A DNA stretch of 6,187 nucleotides, taken from contig JAJFFI010000419.1 of the NCBI GenBank assembly GCA_021776755.1, positions 1-6,187 on the forward strand. Reading direction: 5' to 3'. Within the stretch, counting starts at the first letter, position 1; every line of letters begins with the position of its first letter. This document shows, piece by piece, positions 5,487 to 6,187 of the stretch. Both the position numbers and the translations under genes were made by a program. Below the pieces are notes generated by a model, which saw only the letters and a program-made list of their open reading frames with translations, made no database searches and was not told where the DNA came from. This DNA comes from Alphaproteobacteria bacterium (lineage in GTDB: Bacteria; Pseudomonadota; Alphaproteobacteria; JAJFFI01).

Positions 5487-6187
5487 ATGATTTCGCGACA
5501 TGGCCGTAACGGTGCTCTGGCATTTCTCGGGTTGCTGACAGGGTTGCTTGCGCTTTCGGGCACCGCATTTGCGGACACGAAAGCCGGTCTGAAGGCGCTG
5601 AAAGCCGGGAAATACCGGCAGGCGCACACCGAGTTCCAGGCGGCGGCCAAGACCGGCGACGCCGTCGCGAACAATGCACTCGGCGAAATGTATATTGGTG
5701 CCATCGGCGTGAAGCGCGACCCAAAGAAGGGTTGCGACTATCTCGAGAAGGCCGCCGAGGGTGGCCATGCCGCCGCCCAGCACAACATCGGCGCCTGCTA
5801 CTACGGCGGCTACGGGCGCCCCCAGGATTTCGCCAGGGCGCGGGCCTGGTATGAAAAGGCCGCCCAGAACGGCTATGTGCCGTCCCATTGCGCGGTCGGG
5901 ACAATGTTCGTGACCGGTCGCGGCGTACGCCGGGATCTGAAAAAGGGATTCGATCTCTGCATGATCGGCGCCAAGAAGGGCGATGTGGGCGCCCAGGCCG
6001 ATGTCGGGCAGATGATGCTGATGGGCCGGGGCACCAAGCGCAACGCCAAGGGCGCCCGGGTCTGGCTGCTGAAGGCGGCCAAGAAGGGCCACGGCGGTGC
6101 CGCGCGGGCGCTCGGCTACATCTACTGGATGGGCGACGGCGTGAAGAAAGATCCTGGCAAGGCGCAGGACTGGCTGATCAAGGCGGC
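5487..6187 (+). CDS. Secreted Sel1-like repeat protein, 5' part (runs off right edge)
   Basis: The ATG at 5487 opens a frame with 233 codons visible and no stop before the window ends. Residues 1-29 form a Sec signal peptide with core ALAFLGLLTGLLAL and cleavage after AFA. A TPR-like helix pair (ALKAGKYRQAHTEFQAAAK, about 37-55) is followed by five Sel1-type repeats of about 36 residues. They start near residues 57, 93, 129, 165 and 201, each with the pattern G-x-x-x-A-x-x-x-x-G-x-x-Y, a G-x-G-V-x-x-D loop and a closing helix ending in Ala-Ala or similar. The fifth is cut by the window edge. Sel1 repeats form an alpha-solenoid that binds partner proteins; exported ones act in the envelope or outside the cell. 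Cysteines at 83, 104, 135 and 158 could form disulfides. A purine-rich GAGAGAGAGA precedes the start. The gene is divergent from the two-gene unit, with which it shares an intergenic control region. Its partner is unknown. Confidence 0.9.
   Translation, partial: MISRHGRNGALAFLGLLTGLLALSGTAFADTKAGLKALKAGKYRQAHTEFQAAAKTGDAVANNALGEMYIGAIGVKRDPKKGCDYLEKAAEGGHAAAQHNIGACYYGGYGRPQDFARARAWYEKAAQNGYVPSHCAVGTMFVTGRGVRRDLKKGFDLCMIGAKKGDVGAQADVGQMMLMGRGTKRNAKGARVWLLKAAKKGHGGAARALGYIYWMGDGVKKDPGKAQDWLIKA

Noticed and set aside
5283..6092. 269-codon minus-strand frame across the Sel1 gene
   Set aside because: It is antisense to unmistakable Sel1 repeats and a signal peptide, and its apparent repetition (GAP/GLGAH patterns) mirrors those repeats.

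Overview
The window is GC-rich, densely coding bacterial DNA. Compact gene spacing, GC-ending codons, a Tat-exported amidohydrolase, a split YeeE/YedE pair and a Sel1-repeat protein all suit a proteobacterium, most likely an alphaproteobacterium. That assignment is an inference from style and gene content; there is no rRNA or other phylogenetic marker. I see no tRNA, rRNA, CRISPR array, insertion sequence or integrase.

Layout, left to right. (1) The 5' part of a beta-class-like glutathione S-transferase (minus strand) runs off the left edge. (2) A 126-bp divergent intergenic region with a perfect 12-bp palindrome separates it from two tandem plus-strand genes. Each encodes half of a YeeE/YedE-type sulfur-compound permease; they are 5 bp apart and probably translationally coupled. 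(3) A minus-strand DinB-fold metalloprotein gene converges on this pair, with 9 bp between stop codons. (4) A long minus-strand gene encodes a 638-residue amidohydrolase-2 enzyme with a twin-arginine signal and a complete metal-site signature. (5) A strong rho-independent terminator on the minus strand closes the next unit, which holds two minus-strand genes. The first is a 128-residue protein with an AT-hook-like stretch, a predicted helix-turn-helix and a C-terminal hydrophobic helix. The second is a 270-residue secreted protein of unknown function. (6) Divergent from that unit, a secreted Sel1-repeat protein (plus strand) runs off the right edge.

How the genes may work together. The left half has a loose thiol/sulfur theme (glutathione transferase, sulfur permease pair, a DinB-fold protein whose family includes thiol transferases), but nothing proves a joint pathway. 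The right half is notable for exported or membrane-associated products: Tat amidohydrolase, secreted orphan, possible membrane-tethered DNA-binding protein and secreted Sel1 protein. The best candidate for something undescribed is the two-gene unit at 4000-5266 with its divergent Sel1 neighbour. The evidence for it as a system is only gene arrangement, one candidate promoter and one convincing terminator.
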